Positions 43,209 to 51,996 of a DNA stretch of 64,000 bases are shown here, piece after piece. A program made the translations under genes and the position numbers. The notes under the pieces are model-generated. The model had not been told where the DNA came from and did no database searches. It saw nothing but the letters and a program-made list of their open reading frames with translations. The stretch covers positions 62,001 to 126,000 of the forward strand of contig NZ_JACJOU010000007.1 of NCBI RefSeq assembly GCF_014695725.1, read 5' to 3'. The first letter of the stretch is position 1, and the number at the start of each line of letters is the position of its first letter. The stretch comes from Microcoleus sp. FACHB-672. Lineage in GTDB: Bacteria > Cyanobacteriota > Cyanobacteriia > Cyanobacteriales > Oscillatoriaceae.

Positions 43209-45737
43209 ATGACACATCCAGACACGGTGACATGGCTGCAAGAACGAACGGCGCTCAGCATTTTATCGGCACCGGCTTTAAGCGCAATCTCGCAAGTTAT
43301 TGAAGAAAAAATCGTGCCGGCGAATGAACGTTTTGTAGTGGAGGATACACCGCCGGCTGGACTGTACATTCTGAAACAAGGACGCTTAGAAGCCAACCGT
43401 AACAATCAAAGCGCTCAAGTTTGGGCCTTAAGTTTATTACCGGGATCGACGCTTCACTTACAAGAATTGCTCTTAGATCAGCCGGCTCAGCGAACAGTCG
43501 TCACACTGAGTGAATGCAAATTATGGTTTGTTTCAGCCGGCCCTTTTCGGGAATTAATGACTCAATACCCGGAAATTACCCAGGCATTTTCCCAGCAGTT
43601 GGCGCAAGAACTCGCCCAGTTGTCGTCCCAGTTGAACTACGAACAAGAGCGCCAGACCGCTTTACGTCCCTATCTTGTCCCCAAGGCAAAACGCGGCGTT
43701 GTCGGCAAAAGCCGCTACGCAATGCGTCTGAGACAGCAGATTAAACAAGCAACCGAAGATCGCCGTTCAGTGGTGATTTTTGGGGAACCGGGGTTGGAAA
43801 AAGATAATATCGCAGGGCTGATTCATTTCGGTTCTGCGTGCCGGCGTGAACCGATGATTAAAGTAAACTGCGGCGTACTGCAAACCAGCGGTGCAGAATT
43901 ATTTGGACGTGCCGGCGGTAAACCCGGACTGCTGGAATGGCTGGGAGAGGGCACTTTATTGTTCAATAACATTCAAGAACTTCCCTCAGAGTTGAGACCT
44001 CAGATCAAGGAATTGTTAGAAACCGGCACTTACAAATTAGTTGGGGGAGCTTCTCACTCAGCACTTAATTCTCGGGCACGGATTATTATAATTTCTGAGA
44101 AAAACTTTCCCGATATTGAGCGCTTAACCAGCCATTTAATTAAAGTTCCGCCCTTGCGGGTGCGTAAAGCAGATATTAGCGCCCAAGTAGACTATTACAT
44201 TAGCCTTTTTTGCCAGAAAAAACACATTTCCAAACCCAAATTAACCCCTGAAGCACTGCGCCGGCTGCAAGCTTATGACTTTCCCAGTAATTTGAGAGAG
44301 TTAGAAAATCTTGTGGAACGGGCGCTTGTTCAATCTGGCGGCGCGAAAGAACTTACGGAAGAAATTGTTTGGCCGGCACAGACAAAGAAAAAGCAATTTC
44401 GTGTCAACCTTTTAAATGCCTATCCCCGTCTGCGCCATTTTTTACGAAGTCCCTGGTGGCCAGACCGGATCAACAACTGGTTTATCTTGCCGGCGTATAC
44501 TTTGGTCGTCGCCGTTTTATTTCTTGGCCCTCAAAATCGCGCCGAGAATTTTGGTTTAAATTTATTCTGGGCGTGGTGGTGGCCGTTAATCTTACTGGGA
44601 TTTCCCTTTGTAGGCCGGCTGTGGTGCGCGGTTTGCCCGTTTATGATTTACGGGGAAATCACTCAAAAGCTTTCCCTGTGGCTGTTTCCCCGCCAGCTCA
44701 AAACCTGGCCCCGACATGAAGCCGAGCAGTGGGGCGGATGGTTTTTGTTTAGCTTATTCGCCTTAATTTTTTTGTGGGAAGAACTGTGGAATTTAGAAAA
44801 TACTGCTTATCTTTCCGCGTGCTTGCTGTTATTAATTACTGCCGGCGCAATGATTTTTTCTGCAATTTTCGAGCGCCGGTTTTGGTGCCGATATCTCTGC
44901 CCAATCGGTGGAATGAACGGTTTATTTGCCAAGCTATCGATGACGGAATTACGAGCGCAGCAAGGCACTTGTTCTGCTGAATGTACAACTTATCAGTGTT
45001 ATAAAGGCGGGCCGCAAAAAGGCGAAGGATTGGAAACCGGCGGTTGCCCGTTATACTCGCACCCAGCCCAGCTAGAAGATAACCGGGATTGTGTGTTATG
45101 TATGACCTGTCTCAAAGCCTGTCCGCACCGTTCTGTAGAGTTTAATTTGCGGCCACCAGGCATTGAGTTATGGACAACTCACACGCCGCGTCTTTATGAA
45201 GTGGCGTTGTTACTGTTGCTCTTGGGTGGCGTATTTCTGCATCGGCTGCCGCAGTTACAATCCTGGCTGAATTTGTCACTAGATGGCAGTGAGTTTTGGG
45301 TGCATTTGGGATTATCGGTAGCAGCTTTAACATTGCCTGCCGGCATCCCGTTTCTCGCTTATGGCTTGATGCGACTCATTCATCTTTTTTTCCCAAAAAA
45401 TCCCAAACCTAAGCCATTTTTCGAGTTAGCGTATGGATATTTGCCCCTCGTATTGGGGGCGAATTTGGCTCACTATTTGCGCCTAGGGTTAGGAGAAGCA
45501 GGACGCATTCTGCCGGTGGGTTTTGCCACCTTTGGCTTAAATACGCAAGGCGTGCCGGTGGTAGTCGCACACCCCGCAGTGATTGCATTTTTGCAGGGAA
45601 CGACCCTGATAGCCGCAGTGCTGCTAAGCGTCGTGTTAACACAAAAAATCGCTCGGCAGCCGGTGCGAGCGATTTTGCCACAACATATAGCAGCGGTTGT
45701 TTTAGCTGCAGGCTTGTGGGTGCTGATTGTTAGTTAA
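43209..45737 (+). CDS. cNMP-binding / inactive sigma-54-type AAA / membrane polyferredoxin fusion
   Basis: The 842-residue product has three parts. Residues 10-130 resemble a CRP-type cNMP fold (FVVEDTPPAGLYILKQGRLE). Residues 157-395 are a sigma-54-activator-type AAA domain (KAKRGVVGKSRYAMRLRQQI, Walker A-like GEPGLEKD at 192, NLRELENLVERAL). From 430 on it is NosR/NapH-like, with several membrane helices and WCAVCPF and WCRYLCPIGG cysteine motifs. A ferredoxin-like CVLCMTCLKACP site binds one 4Fe-4S cluster, and more helices follow. Walker B is FNN (N253, N254) instead of the usual hydrophobic-DE pair, and the GAFTGA loop after ELFG is missing. The AAA part therefore probably senses or scaffolds rather than hydrolyses ATP, and the protein may carry electrons in the membrane. 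Confidence 0.82.
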   Translation: MTHPDTVTWLQERTALSILSAPALSAISQVIEEKIVPANERFVVEDTPPAGLYILKQGRLEANRNNQSAQVWALSLLPGSTLHLQELLLDQPAQRTVVTLSECKLWFVSAGPFRELMTQYPEITQAFSQQLAQELAQLSSQLNYEQERQTALRPYLVPKAKRGVVGKSRYAMRLRQQIKQATEDRRSVVIFGEPGLEKDNIAGLIHFGSACRREPMIKVNCGVLQTSGAELFGRAGGKPGLLEWLGEGTLLFNNIQELPSELRPQIKELLETGTYKLVGGASHSALNSRARIIIISEKNFPDIERLTSHLIKVPPLRVRKADISAQVDYYISLFCQKKHISKPKLTPEALRRLQAYDFPSNLRELENLVERALVQSGGAKELTEEIVWPAQTKKKQFRVNLLNAYPRLRHFLRSPWWPDRINNWFILPAYTLVVAVLFLGPQNRAENFGLNLFWAWWWPLILLGFPFVGRLWCAVCPFMIYGEITQKLSLWLFPRQLKTWPRHEAEQWGGWFLFSLFALIFLWEELWNLENTAYLSACLLLLITAGAMIFSAIFERRFWCRYLCPIGGMNGLFAKLSMTELRAQQGTCSAECTTYQCYKGGPQKGEGLETGGCPLYSHPAQLEDNRDCVLCMTCLKACPHRSVEFNLRPPGIELWTTHTPRLYEVALLLLLLGGVFLHRLPQLQSWLNLSLDGSEFWVHLGLSVAALTLPAGIPFLAYGLMRLIHLFFPKNPKPKPFFELAYGYLPLVLGANLAHYLRLGLGEAGRILPVGFATFGLNTQGVPVVVAHPAVIAFLQGTTLIAAVLLSVVLTQKIARQPVRAILPQHIAAVVLAAGLWVLIVS

Positions 45738-45777
45738 CCGTTCGTTTTGAGTTTCTAGGCGCAGTGTAACGACAAAC

Positions 45778-46545
45778 TTAGAAGAAAACACGCAGCAGGA
45801 GTCCGCCAAGGACATTCAGCAAATTGCCACTACTCGCGCCACCTTCGCCTCTAGCTCTCTTTTGATAAACTTCAATCTGTTTAATCAATACCTGAGAAGT
45901 TTGGTAGCCATTGGGATCGCCTTGGGCTGAATAAAGCGTTTCCGCTTGTTGGGCATCTTGAAGCCCCCCTGTATAGTTTCCCATTTCTGCCTTCGCCGCT
46001 GCGCGACCCAGGAAAGCGGGAGCAAAGTCCGGTTTTAGCGTCAGCGCTTGATTGAAATACTCAATCGCGCGCGGATAATTTTTCCGCTGCCCTTCCTCCA
46101 TCGCCCACTGATAAAGGTTCTCCAATCTGCCAACGTATTCACCCAGCCCAATCGCACCCTTCACATTCGCACCGGCTAGATTAACGCCGGTTAGATCCGC
46201 ACCGGCAAGGTTTGCATCTCTCAAGTCCGCGCCGGCCAAATTTGCCCCTTTCAGGTTTGCCTGTCCTAAATTCGCACCAAACAAACCTGCACTGCTCAAA
46301 TCAGCCCCACTTAAATTGGCACGCGTCAGATCCGCGCGGCTGAGATTAGCCCGATTCAAATTAGCACCCCCAAGATTGGCACCCGCGAGGTTAGCAAGAA
46401 CCAAGCCAGCGCCGCTGAGTTCGCACTTGGGACATTGTTTAGAGGCAAGTAGCTGTCTGGTTTGTTCTAAGTTTTCGGATCGGGCAGCAGTAGCGAGACT
46501 TAAAACAGATAGTAGTGCTGCGGTGGCGAGTGTTCTTGATATCAT
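45778..46545 (-). CDS. Exported pentapeptide-repeat protein with TPR domain
   Basis: The protein is about 255 residues from ATG 46545, which starts a signal peptide (MISRTLATAALLSVLSLATA then ARS). A short lead contains KQCPKCELSGAGL. About 17 pentapeptide units of A(D/N)LxX type follow (ANLAGANLGGANLNRANLSR). From about residue 140 there is a TPR-like region (NYPRAIEYFNQALTLKPDFA). The C-terminus (LLNVLGGLLLRVFF) is hydrophobic. It is probably periplasmic or thylakoid-lumenal; pentapeptide domains are right-handed beta-helices used for protein contact. It shares the KQCxKC lead with the protein at 58182. The TPR gene upstream in transcription is separated by 105 bp. Confidence 0.8.
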   Translation of the reverse strand: MISRTLATAALLSVLSLATAARSENLEQTRQLLASKQCPKCELSGAGLVLANLAGANLGGANLNRANLSRADLTRANLSGADLSSAGLFGANLGQANLKGANLAGADLRDANLAGADLTGVNLAGANVKGAIGLGEYVGRLENLYQWAMEEGQRKNYPRAIEYFNQALTLKPDFAPAFLGRAAAKAEMGNYTGGLQDAQQAETLYSAQGDPNGYQTSQVLIKQIEVYQKRARGEGGASSGNLLNVLGGLLLRVFF

Positions 46546-46650
46546 GGTGGGGTCATAGCAGAGCATCCAGACAGTCGATCAGTCAGGCTACCGGGATTTT
46601 TGCACAGCCCCTGCGGGGCTATCCGTGGCCATCGAGTTTATCTTAAGACG

Positions 46651-47244
46651 TTAGCGGCTTTGGGACTGCGGCTTTTGTAGCTCAGTGAGGCGGTTCATCG
46701 CGTCTTCGTAATCTTGGGTTTTGCCTTGTGTTTTGTAAAGGTCTGCAGCTTTCTGAAAATCGGTTAAGGCACTTTGGGGATTGCCCAAAGCAGAGTTTGC
46801 TAATCCCCGGTTGTAATAAGCATTTGCATTATCAACATCAATCTGCAAAGCGCGATCGTAATCTTGAATGGCCTTTTGATAATCTTTGAGTTCAGCGTAA
46901 ACAGTGCCCCGGTTGTTGTAAGCGTAGGTATTCTCAGGAGCTAGACGGATGGCTTCGCTGTAATCCTCAAGCGCCTTATCATTTTCTTCCAGAAGATCCT
47001 GGGCCAGTCCTCGATAATAGAAGGTTTCAGCATTATTCGGCTTGATCTCCAGACTCTTAGAAAAGTCATCAATCGCGCCTTTAAAGTCTCCTTTCTCCAT
47101 CTTTTCTAGCCCTTGGCTGAATAAATCTTCAGCATTTTGAGTGATGAGGATGGGTTGTGGAGTCTGCGCCTGGACTGAAATCGCTCCTCCACCGAGTACG
47201 GCGGCGAGTCCCAAGATAGCAACAGTTTTGTGAATGTGGTTCAT
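46651..47244 (-). CDS. Exported TPR protein
   Basis: The 197-residue product begins with a signal peptide (IHKTVAILGLAAVLGGGAIS ending VQAQT). About four TPR units follow from residue 38: LFSQGLEKMEKGDFKGAIDD, FYYRGLAQDLLEENDKALED, AYNNRGTVYAELKDYQKAIQ and AYYNRGLANSALGNPQSALT. Such proteins hold protein complexes together in the periplasm or lumen. It lies 105 bp upstream (in transcription) of the pentapeptide/TPR gene on the same strand and may be co-expressed. Partners are unknown. Confidence 0.82.
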   Translation of the reverse strand: MNHIHKTVAILGLAAVLGGGAISVQAQTPQPILITQNAEDLFSQGLEKMEKGDFKGAIDDFSKSLEIKPNNAETFYYRGLAQDLLEENDKALEDYSEAIRLAPENTYAYNNRGTVYAELKDYQKAIQDYDRALQIDVDNANAYYNRGLANSALGNPQSALTDFQKAADLYKTQGKTQDYEDAMNRLTELQKPQSQSR

Positions 47245-47583
47245 AAGTTTACCTTAAACGTGGCAATCTAGCGGGGTCGTTTTTCAAACTAACTATAATG
47301 GTCGCCATTCTCACGGATCTAGTTCCTTTCAAAGCTAGCGAATTAAGCGCCATACTAAGAACTCTAGCGTCTAAATGTTATGCCGGTGAGCGGCTAGATC
47401 TTCCCTGTAATGGTGTGCGTTTGTTTTCGATGAGAGTGGGCCGGCAACTGTTCATCGAGCTATTTCAATTTCTTATACAAACTCATCACCTTGGCCGCCT
47501 GAACTAGCAGTTTATCCTAACACAAACGTAAGTTGCGCGAAGCCAGAGTCCAGAAGACAACTGGATTAGCGCCCTTGAGGCAT
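47245..47583. other. Spacer between TPR and NACHT-WD40 genes
   Basis: About 340 bp lie between the start of the TPR gene and the end of the NACHT-WD40 gene (both minus). A 69-codon plus-strand frame at 47298-47507 lacks a ribosome binding site and any recognisable feature, and I treat it as chance. The TPR gene promoter should be near 47260-47330. Confidence 0.35.
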
Positions 47584-50367
47584 TTACGAATACACCGGCA
47601 AAATTTCAATCGTGCTGTTCTGACTGCCCCCTATCAGGTATTGACCGTCTGGACTAAAAACGACAGAAAAAATGCCGGCAGAACCGAGAGAAATCGTTCG
47701 CAGCAATTCGCCGGTCGATAGATTCCAAATTTTAATCGTTTTGTCACGACTGCTGCTGGCAAGCGTCTGACCATCCGGGCTAATCGCCACAGCCCAAACC
47801 TGCCCGGAATGACCGCCCAGCAGATGCACCGGCGAACCGGCAGCCCGATCAGAATCACCCGAACCCATCTGCCAAACGGTAATTGTTTGGTCATCACTGC
47901 CACTGACGAGTAATTGCCCGTTGCGAGAAATAGCCAGCGTCCGCACATAGCCAGAATGACCCTCAAGCGTCAGTACGGGCGACTCACTCGGCTGTCCGCC
48001 GGCCATGTGCCAGATATTAATCGTCTTGTCATCGCTGCCGCTAGCCAGGAATTGACCATCTGGACTGAAAGCCAGACAGCGAACATAGTCTGAATGGCCA
48101 GATAGATTAGCCAGCATCTGGCCGGTTCGCAAATACCAGATATTAATCGTCTTGTCGTCACCGCAACTGGCGAGGAGTTGACCGTCTGGACTGAAGGCAA
48201 CCGAACGCACCCAGTTAGAGTGGCCGGCCAATGTCAGTACCGGCGTTCCCTGTGAAATTCCAGAGGAATCGGCACCCAAATGCCAAATTTTGATGGTTTT
48301 GTCATTGCTGCCACTGGCGAGAAGTTGACCGTCTGGACTGATTGCCACGGTGCGAACGTAGCCTGAGTGCCCGCTGAGGGTGCGTAGAGGCCGCACCCCG
48401 GGGCGTCCATCCTGACGGGCAATCCGCTGCCAAAGCTTGATGGTTTTGTCATCACTGCCGCTAATAACGAGCCGGCCATCGGGACTAATGGCAACGGCTT
48501 GAACGTAATCTGAATGACCGGCAACCGTTTTAACCAATTGCCCAGAGGAACGCCGTAGGACGATCTCACCGAGTGCCGGTGCGGCAAAATGGGTTCGTAG
48601 CAACTCGTGGGGAAAGCGGTAGCGCCCGCCGATTTGCTGCACAAAGCCGAGGGAGTTGGCGTATTGCAGAAAACGGGCGTAGTTCCAAGGCGCGTAGCCA
48701 TGTGCCCAGAGGATAAGGCGCAGGGTGAAATGCTGGAGGCAAGCAATGCCGCCACACGCAAGACCGGCAAGGATGCCAAAACCCAGGCCGCCTAAGCCGG
48801 TGATCAAGCCACCCATGAGGCCAAAACTCACCCCAAAACTGACCGCGCTCATTAAGGTAAACAGGCCGGCGGTCGAGACAGAATGCCAAATTCCCTGATT
48901 CGGCGATGTTTTGGGCTTGATTTCCGGGTCATTCAGTCCTTGAGAACTCCCGAAAATTAGCCCCCCAATCAGCCCGCCAATAATGGCTCGAACTACACCG
49001 AAAAAGCCACCCACTAACTCACCCATAATCGCTAAAAATAGGCCGCCGGCTAGCCCCGCTAGCAGCCCCAAAATCATCCCGATGACTAGCCCCTTGCTGG
49101 CTTTTTCCCAAGACCAATTCAGGGGTTCCGCCGGCGCAATTTTGAAACTGAGTCCTCCCAATAGCCCGAAAAACAGGCAGCCGATCAGGCCGGCAAGTGG
49201 CCCAAAACTCAGGCCGCAGCTGACCCCGCCAATCAGCCCCACAATTAGCCCCACTCCTAGCCGGTAACTCCATTGGTGAATCGCCGTTGGCAACCAGGCC
49301 GGCTGCATATTTTCAATGGCAAACTCGTCATTTGTCGAGCGTTTCAGCCATTTTGACAGCCAACTTAGCCAATGTCTGGTTTGTTCTGGGGTGGGGGGTT
49401 TACCGGCACTTTCCCCCGGATAGTTTAATTCTTGTTTGAGCTGCCGGCGAATATAGGCATCCAGCAAATACCGACAGCGAGATTCATCAGAAGGACGCGC
49501 CTGCCACTCATCCAGCCAGATTTCTTCCGCTGCCAGGGCGATAATGTTCAAAAACAAAGGCGTTTTTGCCCATTTCAATAAATTCGGGTCATTTTGAACG
49601 CTCTGCCACAGTTGGTGCGATCCTAAACTCCACAGGTAGTTCTGAACTTGTGCCTCACTCAGGGGTAGCAAATAAATTGCGCCGTTCACTTGTAGCAGAG
49701 TTTTGCAGTTGGCGTATTCCGCTAGTCCACTGCACACGACTAAACGATCCGGTTGATAGTCGAGAAGGAATTGGTTGATCTCTAGCACACAAGGCTTTTG
49801 CCACTCTGATCGCAGTTCATCTAGCCCATCAAGTAGGGGCAACAGTTGGCCGGTTGCGAGCCACTGTTGGGCGATTTCGGCTTGAATGCCATACTTTGCC
49901 TGCAGTTCTTCCACCAGCCACTCAGCCAGGGTTCGCCGATCTTCTTTCCAAGAGCAAAGGTTGAGCAACACCGGCATCGGTTCACGGGCATCATTGAGGG
50001 CGCGAGTGATGAGTTCTGTTGCTAGTTCTAATAGGGTCGTGGTTTTGCCCGATCCGGGTGCTCCTAAAATTAATAACTTGCCGGCGACGGATGGCAAGTC
50101 AAACAGTTCGATAATTTCCTTTCCTGGCAACAGCCGCACACTGGGCTGAGTGCCGATTTTCACTTCCACATCCCAAAGCCGGGGACTTGGCTGTAATTGT
50201 TCTTGCTGTGACTTGAGCAGCAGTGTCTGATGCAATGACTGTTTGAGCCGGCTTTCAACTTCGTTCTTAACTTCAACCAGCAATTTGTAGCGAGTCGTTA
50301 CACTCTGCCTTGGGGAAGCCACTGCAGGGGCTTGGATAATCTGTTGCATTTTCAGCCTCATCATCAC
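47584..50367 (-). CDS. NACHT ATPase with glycine-rich membrane segment and seven WD40 repeats
   Basis: The 927-residue STAND protein has its NACHT domain at about 95-300, with Walker A LGAPGSGKTT near 100-109 and Walker B LLPLLDGLDEL near 184. RFPHELLRTHFA near 590 is typical of cyanobacterial NACHT proteins. Between them (about 370-535) lies a very Gly-rich hydrophobic region with several helices (LIGGVSCGLSFGPLAGLIGC and others), suggesting membrane insertion. The C-terminal 310 residues are seven WD40 units (TVAGHSDYVQAVAISPDGRL and so on), the last degenerate. WD40 would act as sensor and NACHT as switch. Function is unknown; related STAND proteins act in signalling or defence. Confidence 0.87.
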   Translation of the reverse strand: MMMRLKMQQIIQAPAVASPRQSVTTRYKLLVEVKNEVESRLKQSLHQTLLLKSQQEQLQPSPRLWDVEVKIGTQPSVRLLPGKEIIELFDLPSVAGKLLILGAPGSGKTTTLLELATELITRALNDAREPMPVLLNLCSWKEDRRTLAEWLVEELQAKYGIQAEIAQQWLATGQLLPLLDGLDELRSEWQKPCVLEINQFLLDYQPDRLVVCSGLAEYANCKTLLQVNGAIYLLPLSEAQVQNYLWSLGSHQLWQSVQNDPNLLKWAKTPLFLNIIALAAEEIWLDEWQARPSDESRCRYLLDAYIRRQLKQELNYPGESAGKPPTPEQTRHWLSWLSKWLKRSTNDEFAIENMQPAWLPTAIHQWSYRLGVGLIVGLIGGVSCGLSFGPLAGLIGCLFFGLLGGLSFKIAPAEPLNWSWEKASKGLVIGMILGLLAGLAGGLFLAIMGELVGGFFGVVRAIIGGLIGGLIFGSSQGLNDPEIKPKTSPNQGIWHSVSTAGLFTLMSAVSFGVSFGLMGGLITGLGGLGFGILAGLACGGIACLQHFTLRLILWAHGYAPWNYARFLQYANSLGFVQQIGGRYRFPHELLRTHFAAPALGEIVLRRSSGQLVKTVAGHSDYVQAVAISPDGRLVISGSDDKTIKLWQRIARQDGRPGVRPLRTLSGHSGYVRTVAISPDGQLLASGSNDKTIKIWHLGADSSGISQGTPVLTLAGHSNWVRSVAFSPDGQLLASCGDDKTINIWYLRTGQMLANLSGHSDYVRCLAFSPDGQFLASGSDDKTINIWHMAGGQPSESPVLTLEGHSGYVRTLAISRNGQLLVSGSDDQTITVWQMGSGDSDRAAGSPVHLLGGHSGQVWAVAISPDGQTLASSSRDKTIKIWNLSTGELLRTISLGSAGIFSVVFSPDGQYLIGGSQNSTIEILPVYS

Positions 50368-51115
50368 TCCCCTCGGTAATCATCCACCCACAACAAACAA
50401 GACCAGCAGATATATTCCAACAGCATAGATAGACTCACGACCCTAAACCCGATGTGGAAGGTTGCAATATGTCACAAAAAGTTTAATCGTATTTTGCCCT
50501 CAAATGACTGAGTGCCGGTTTAATGTTGCCAAAATAGGTGATTCAAGTTGATTTGAGCAAGCCGGCAGCCGGTGCTGGACGCAGCCAGTCTGAGAATTGT
50601 CACAGGTGCCGGCCCTTAAAGCGAGCCACCCCTTCACGCAGAATTTTGATAGAGCAAGGGTTTACCCCCTCAATGGCAACTCAGCCCAGAAGCAGCCGGC
50701 CTGTAGTTAGCAGGCACTTAAAAGAAGTGCCACAGGATTTTCCCTTTAGTTTATTAAGAGTTCTAAATTAAGCATATAAATTCAAACCAAATCTCATGCC
50801 ATTTAAATTTTTCTTCACCAATCCTCTGATTGTTCGCTCAGGGTTTCTCCCAGCTTAAAATTCAAGAAAAACATGATTCATTATTTGCAAAATACGCGTC
50901 TGACTTTTTTTGAAGATTAGGCTTTTAAATTTGAGGTGCTAGTTGTCAAACTTTTGAGGAAGCCGGCTTAAGATTTTTTCACAACAGCTTGTGTAAGACT
51001 GTTCAAACATCCGGTTAAGCTCGTTAAAACCGACTTTATATCAGGGCGATCCATTTACAGCACGAGCGAGCGTGTTTTATTAAGTTTTCCAATATTGCCC
51101 TATCCATTAAAATCC
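50368..51115. other. 750-bp intergenic region
   Basis: The region lies between the divergent NACHT-WD40 gene and a small plus-strand gene. A 77-codon frame at 50538-50771 is compositionally odd and lacks a ribosome site, so I do not call it. GCCGGC sites cluster at 50560-50710. The right half is AT-rich. Nothing else is recognised. Confidence 0.4.
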
Positions 51116-51316
51116 ATGAATTCCCCCACTCAAGCCCAAATCAATCGGATTATCAATGATTTAGAACTTCTCATTGGCGAGATAGAAAACAACCCAGATC
51201 TCTCTAAATGGGTTGTGCGGATGGCTCTCAAGTCGATTAAGGAAAAAGCAGTTAAATCTGCCGCACCGGCAGCGCCAACCACTATTTATCTGCAACAGCG
51301 AGCTTTATGGAACTGA
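51116..51316 (+). CDS. Small helical protein, unknown
   Basis: The 66-residue frame from ATG 51116 reads as an amphipathic helix (NRIINDLELLIGEIENNPDL, then SKWVVRMALKSIKEKAVKSA). A Pro/Ala hinge and LQQRALWN follow. Amino-acid use is protein-like and the frame is clean, but the upstream bases show no Shine-Dalgarno. It is followed 128 bp later by another small gene on the same strand. No family is recognised; it could also be chance. Confidence 0.45.
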   Translation: MNSPTQAQINRIINDLELLIGEIENNPDLSKWVVRMALKSIKEKAVKSAAPAAPTTIYLQQRALWN

Positions 51317-51444
51317 TTGATCGCTCAGAAATCATGGCTTAAGCGGCTAGATCCTGTAAAAGCCAGGCAGTGTAGTGATGTACATCATAGAGTGCAATGA
51401 CGAATATCACAAGCGTTAACTGATTTTGATCGCTTGCTCAATAG

Positions 51445-51732
51445 ATGACGATCACACTCGATAGCGCATTACATCACTGGAATGAATCGAAAAATAGCCG
51501 ATATTTAGATTGTCGAGTTCAAGCTACCAATATGTCAGCTCAAGCAGTTTTTCCCCAACCCACCATCGCCGACCTTTTTGGTCAAGCCTGGAACTCTGGC
51601 TGGCTAACTTTAACCGCTCGGCAGGCTTTAAGAGCAGCTCTGCTCGACTGCTCCCTCACGGAAGACGATCAAGCAGCAATTGATCGCTTGCTGCACGCCG
51701 TTCGTCGCGGTTGGCTGAAGATTTTAGACTAA
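51445..51732 (+). CDS. Small conserved-type cyanobacterial protein
   Basis: The 95-residue product's second half, LTARQALRAALLDCSLTEDD then QAAIDRLLHAVRRGWLKILD, resembles a family of short cyanobacterial proteins I remember with the pattern LT..DR..L.AALLDESLSEEE...IDRLL.AVRRGR. The conserved part begins near Met30 (MSAQAVFPQPTIADLFGQAW). The true start could therefore be at 51532 rather than 51445. Function is unknown; the helices and basic end would suit protein or nucleic-acid binding. A terminator lies about 180 bp downstream. Confidence 0.65.
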   Translation: MTITLDSALHHWNESKNSRYLDCRVQATNMSAQAVFPQPTIADLFGQAWNSGWLTLTARQALRAALLDCSLTEDDQAAIDRLLHAVRRGWLKILD

Positions 51733-51907
51733 GGCTTGTGATTTTGGGCAGCTACCCGATTAAGTGCAAATTTGAGTCAACCGTCCCTTAAGTTTAAGCT
51801 GATAAAGAGTTTCATCAAGCAATTATTGAATTGATTTAGCGCAATATATTTTAATCAAGTTTGACTAAAAAGTTTTGAGATATGTCATGGAGACATTTGG
51901 AATTAAG

Positions 51908-51930
51908 CCGCACTTGGGAGGTGCGGTTTT
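51908..51930 (+). terminator. Intrinsic terminator
   Basis: CCGCAC at 51908-51913 pairs with GTGCGG at 51921-51926, and a run of seven T follows. It is the only strong hairpin with a T-run between the small plus-strand gene and the convergent cyclase gene. Confidence 0.7.
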
Positions 51931-51996
51931 TTTATTTTTGAAGGCGTTGGGGCGTTAGGTAAAGCACCCCAAACGGCTTTCACAAACATCTCCGTT

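Noticed and set aside
43209-45737. Functional NtrC-type transcription activator
   Set aside because: Walker B is Asn-Asn, GAFTGA is missing, there is no C-terminal HTH and the protein continues into membrane helices with Fe-S motifs.
47634-48889. Other-frame minus-strand ORFs inside the WD40 region
   Set aside because: They arise because the WD40 units repeat at the DNA level; the main frame has complete WD40 motifs.
50538-50771. 77-codon plus-strand ORF
   Set aside because: Composition is unlike a folded protein, there is no ribosome site and it lies in GCCGGC-rich spacer.
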